The notes beneath the pieces were generated by a model. That model was not told the DNA's origin. It was given only the letters and a program-made list of their open reading frames with translations, and searched no databases. Made by a program: the position numbers and the translations under genes. A stretch of DNA of 17,359 nucleotides, taken from contig CAYSBK010000030.1 of NCBI GenBank assembly GCA_964429265.1, positions 1-17,359 of the forward strand. Reading direction: 5' to 3'. Positions 14,874-17,359 of the stretch are shown in pieces (position 1 is the first letter of the stretch; each line of letters opens with the position of its first letter). This DNA comes from CAYSBK01 sp964429265 (GTDB taxonomy: Bacteria; Planctomycetota; Phycisphaerae; Sedimentisphaerales; Anaerobacaceae).

Positions 14874-16112
14874 TTACCTGTCGTCGAGCAGCTCGATGCA
14901 CTTGAACTTCTTGCCTTCCAGCAGCTCCAGCGATGCCCCGCCGCCGGTCGAGATATGACTGACCTGGTCCTCCAGCCCGAGCTTCTTGATCGCGCTGGCA
15001 CTGTCGCCGCCGCCTATCACGGTTCGCGCGCCCTTCCGAGTCGCCTCGGCAACCGCAAGCGCAACCGCCTTGGTCCCCTCGTCGAAAGGCGGCGTCTCGA
15101 ATACACCCATAGGCCCGTTCCAAACGATCGTCCGGGCGCCGCTGATCTTCTCGGCGAAAAGCTTCCGCGTCTCCGGGCCGATATCGACGCCCTGCCAGTC
15201 GCTGCCGATGTCGCCGGTAACAACCTTGTGCTCGGCGCCGGGGGCGATTTCCCTGGCCACGACCGTATCAACGGGAAGCACGATTTCGCAGCCGATATCC
15301 TCGGCCTGCCCGACCAGCCTGCCCGCCTCGTCGAGGAAACCATCCTCGCAGAGGCTCTGGCCGATGTTGCGGCCGTCCGCCTTGAAAAACGTATAGGCCA
15401 TCGCGCCGCCGATAAGTATCCGGTCCACCTTGTCCAGCAGGTTCTCGATAACACCTATCTTGTCCGAGACCTTCGCGCCGCCCAGTATCGCAACGAACGG
15501 CTTCTCGGGCCGGCTTATCGTATCATCCAGGAACTTTAACTCCTTTTCCACCAAAAAGCCGATTACGCGAGGCTTGCCTTCCATCATAACCGGCACCGTG
15601 TACATCGACGCATTGTCCCGGTGCGCCGTGCCGAACGCGTCGTTGACGTAGATGTCCCCCAGCGAAGCAAGCTGCCTGGCAAAATCGTCTTTCGCCTGCC
15701 GCAACTGGCTGTCTTCACGTGCGGCCTTGTCCTTTATCGTCTCTTCCTTGTGAAAACGCAGGTTCTCGAGAAGCATACACCGGCCGGGCTCAAGACCATC
15801 GGCTGCGGCCTTGGCCTCGGGCCCGATGCAATCGGAGACAAAAACAACCTCCTGGCCGAGCAACTCCGAAAGCCTTTCGGCCACGGGTCTCAACGACAGC
15901 TTCTCGTTGCGCTTGCCGCCCGGCCTGCCCAGGTGGCTCATCAGTATCAACGCCCCGCCTCGCTCCAGCACGTTCTTTATCGTCGGCAGGGCCTTGACGA
16001 TCCGGTCGTCACTGGTGATGTTGCCGTTATCGTCCAGCGGCACGTTGAAATCGCACCGCATCAGGACCTTCTTGCCCGCAACGTCAACCTCGGCAATCGT
16101 CTTCTTGGCCAT
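14874..16112 (-). CDS. pgk: Phosphoglycerate kinase
   Basis: Glycolytic kinase that converts 1,3-bisphosphoglycerate and ADP to 3-phosphoglycerate and ATP, taking the product of GapA encoded just upstream. The 412-residue protein shows MRCDFNVP (18-25), SHLGRPGG (59-66), LLENLRFHKEE, NDAFGTAHR, the hinge region GGAKVSDKI, WNGPMGVFE and GGGDSAS near the C-terminus. It is a little longer than the common 390-400 residues, mostly from a charged insertion after ENLRFHKEE (about residues 123-137). ATG 16112 is preceded by GAGGA about 8 nt upstream. It lies 45 nt after gapA and is almost certainly cotranscribed. Confidence 0.97.
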   Translation of the reverse strand: MAKKTIAEVDVAGKKVLMRCDFNVPLDDNGNITSDDRIVKALPTIKNVLERGGALILMSHLGRPGGKRNEKLSLRPVAERLSELLGQEVVFVSDCIGPEAKAAADGLEPGRCMLLENLRFHKEETIKDKAAREDSQLRQAKDDFARQLASLGDIYVNDAFGTAHRDNASMYTVPVMMEGKPRVIGFLVEKELKFLDDTISRPEKPFVAILGGAKVSDKIGVIENLLDKVDRILIGGAMAYTFFKADGRNIGQSLCEDGFLDEAGRLVGQAEDIGCEIVLPVDTVVAREIAPGAEHKVVTGDIGSDWQGVDIGPETRKLFAEKISGARTIVWNGPMGVFETPPFDEGTKAVALAVAEATRKGARTVIGGGDSASAIKKLGLEDQVSHISTGGGASLELLEGKKFKCIELLDDR

Positions 16113-16157
16113 TTGTCCGTCCTCAACACAGCGTAGCCGCGTCCCGAAGTCCCACGA

Positions 16158-17168
16158 CTATCCCGCCATTCGCTCCATTATATCAACCGTACGGTTCGAG
16201 TAGCCCCACTCGTTGTCGTACCAGCTTACCACCTTCACCGTACGCCCGATCACCATCGTGCACAGCGAATCGAATATCGACGACGCCGGGTTCTTGATGA
16301 TGTCACTGCTGACGATCGGCTCGTCGCAGTAAACCAGAATACCCTTCATAGGCCCCTCGGCCGCACTCTTCATCGCCGCGTTGACCGAATCCCTGTCCAC
16401 GTCCTTGCTGACGTTCACCACCAGGTCCACCACGCTGCCGACCGGAACCGGAACCCTCACGGCCATACCGTCAAGCTTGCCGTCAAGCTCCGGAATCACC
16501 TTCCCGATCGCCTTGGCCGCGCCCGTCGTGGTCGGAATGATGTTCACGCCCGCTGCACGAGCTCGACGAAGGTCCTTGTGTATCAGGTCGCTCACGCGCT
16601 GGTCGTTCGTGTACGCGTGAATCGTCGTCATAAGCCCCTGCTCCACGCCGAATGCGTCGTTCAATACCTTCGCCACCGGCGCCAGGCAATTCGTCGTGCA
16701 GCTCGCGTTGGAGACGAAAGTCGTGTCCTTCGTCAGCTTATCATCATTCACGCCCAGAACCACCGTCGCCTCGATGTCGTCCTTGGCCGGGACCGTCAGC
16801 ACAACCTTCTCGGCACCGGCCTTGATGTGGTCGCCGTATCCACCCTTCGGCGATTCCTTCGTCCGGAATATACCCGTCGATTCCACCACAACCTTGACGC
16901 CCATATCCCTCCACGGAAGCTCCGCGGGGTTCTTCACCGACAAAACCTTCACGCTCTTGCCGTTTATCACCAGCTCCTTGTCGCCGGCCTCCACCGTGCC
17001 TTCCCACCGGCCCATAACGGAGTCGTACTTGAAAAGGTGCGCAAGGCTGCCGGCATCCGCCAAATCGTTGACCGCCACAAGCTCCAGCTTGTCCTGCCTG
17101 GACATAATAATTCTCGCCACCGCCCGGCCTATCCGGCCGAACCCGTTAATAGCCACCTTCGTTGCCAT
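16158..17168 (-). CDS. gapA: Glyceraldehyde-3-phosphate dehydrogenase (type I, NAD-type)
   Basis: Glycolytic dehydrogenase that makes 1,3-bisphosphoglycerate. The 336-residue protein shows the Rossmann motif INGFGRIGR (7-15), Asp35 in AVNDLAD, which favours NAD over NADP, and the active site SNASCTTNC with Cys157 and His184, plus SWYDNEWGYSNR near the C-terminus. The ATG has an excellent GAAGGAGAA about 7 nt upstream. It leads the leftward block and has the best promoter in the window at 17244-17273. gapA-pgk adjacency is common; rpe and accD follow. No features point to the NADP-dependent GapB type, though cofactor preference is inferred from Asp35 alone. Confidence 0.97.
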   Translation of the reverse strand: MATKVAINGFGRIGRAVARIIMSRQDKLELVAVNDLADAGSLAHLFKYDSVMGRWEGTVEAGDKELVINGKSVKVLSVKNPAELPWRDMGVKVVVESTGIFRTKESPKGGYGDHIKAGAEKVVLTVPAKDDIEATVVLGVNDDKLTKDTTFVSNASCTTNCLAPVAKVLNDAFGVEQGLMTTIHAYTNDQRVSDLIHKDLRRARAAGVNIIPTTTGAAKAIGKVIPELDGKLDGMAVRVPVPVGSVVDLVVNVSKDVDRDSVNAAMKSAAEGPMKGILVYCDEPIVSSDIIKNPASSIFDSLCTMVIGRTVKVVSWYDNEWGYSNRTVDIMERMAG

Positions 17169-17184
17169 ACGGACTTCTCCTTCG

Positions 17185-17202
17185 TTAATGCACCCTTAAT
17201 GC
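17185..17202 (-). repeat. Tandem 7-bp direct repeat in the gapA leader
   Basis: The 7-mer TTAATGC (plus strand) occurs at 17185-17191 and 17196-17202, an 11-bp period, within the proposed 5' untranslated region of gapA just ahead of the ribosome binding site. The spacing of about one helical turn is what paired regulator sites often show, but two 7-mers can occur by chance. Confidence 0.4.
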
Positions 17203-17243
17203 GTTTCTTGACCATTCCTTCAACTCAGGTCAGGCGAAGCCGC

Positions 17244-17273
17244 AGTGTATTGACACCCACCCGCACCTGTCAA
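17244..17273 (-). promoter_or_regulatory. Sigma70-type promoter for gapA-pgk-rpe-accD
   Basis: On the minus strand a perfect TTGACA (17268-17273) is followed after 18 nt by TACACT (17244-17249, four of six to the -10). Transcription would begin near 17237, giving a leader of about 70 nt before the gapA ATG. The spacer and flanks also form a dyad (plus-strand TTGACA at 17250-17255 and TGTCAA at 17268-17273), which may be an operator. Confidence 0.6.
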
Positions 17274-17359
17274 GCACTTTTCACCGGCACGGTCGGATGG
17301 CGGCGGGCGTTGCGATTGCGGGTGGTTTTTCATTCGAGCCGGGGGCTTTCGGCGCCGCA

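Noticed and set aside
1..17359. A new defence, mobile or biosynthetic system
   Set aside because: Every substantial coding region falls in a known housekeeping family. No transposase, integrase, toxin-antitoxin pair, repeat array or unassigned gene cluster is present, and gaps do not exceed about 190 nt.

Overview
The window is a stretch of ordinary bacterial chromosome, GC-rich by eye and densely packed, holding 18 recognisable housekeeping genes in two convergent blocks. Nothing in it looks mobile, phage-derived or defence-related, and there are no tRNA, rRNA or CRISPR signals. Several protein details suggest Planctomycetota, perhaps a Phycisphaerae-like lineage: a CysS with KMGKS in place of KMSKS, an undecaprenyl diphosphate synthase with RTANEMR, a CdsA ending in PGFGG..DVID, a RuvA with a long Gly-rich loop, and a Pgk with a charged insertion. 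This placement rests on remembered family variants, not on a search.

Rightward block (1-7017): uppS, cdsA, phoH, pgpH-like, ybeY, a CBS/CorC-family membrane protein and recO. It reads as one operon, with gaps of 75 nt or less and a probable 4-nt stop/start overlap at pgpH/ybeY. The promoter lies upstream of the window. The first two genes make the lipid carrier for peptidoglycan and CDP-diacylglycerol for phospholipids. The middle group (phoH, pgpH, ybeY, corC) recalls clusters known in Firmicutes and Proteobacteria and covers RNA/ribosome metabolism, cyclic-di-AMP turnover and a membrane protein of the magnesium-transport family. recO is recombinational repair.

Leftward block (17168 down to 7033), in transcription order: gapA, pgk, rpe, accD, then hisC, hisB, ispF, then cysS, ruvC, ruvA, ruvB. 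gapA has a good sigma70-type promoter at 17244-17273. A second promoter candidate sits just before hisC (13092-13119) and a weaker one before cysS (10793-10820). This divides the block into a central-carbon/fatty-acid unit, a histidine/isoprenoid unit and a translation/Holliday-junction unit. hisB/ispF and cysS/ruvC each overlap by 4 nt (GTGA). The two blocks meet tail to tail at 7018-7032 with no clear terminator.

The points most worth a second look are small departures inside known families. The CorC-family protein has lost the residues expected of an ion-conducting CNNM domain. The PgpH-like protein lacks the extracellular sensor domain. YbeY has Asp for the third metal-ligand His. RuvA has a rebuilt acidic-pin loop. 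There are also a strong hairpin in front of the pgpH ribosome binding site and a dyad plus a direct repeat around the gapA promoter. I found no new multi-gene system.
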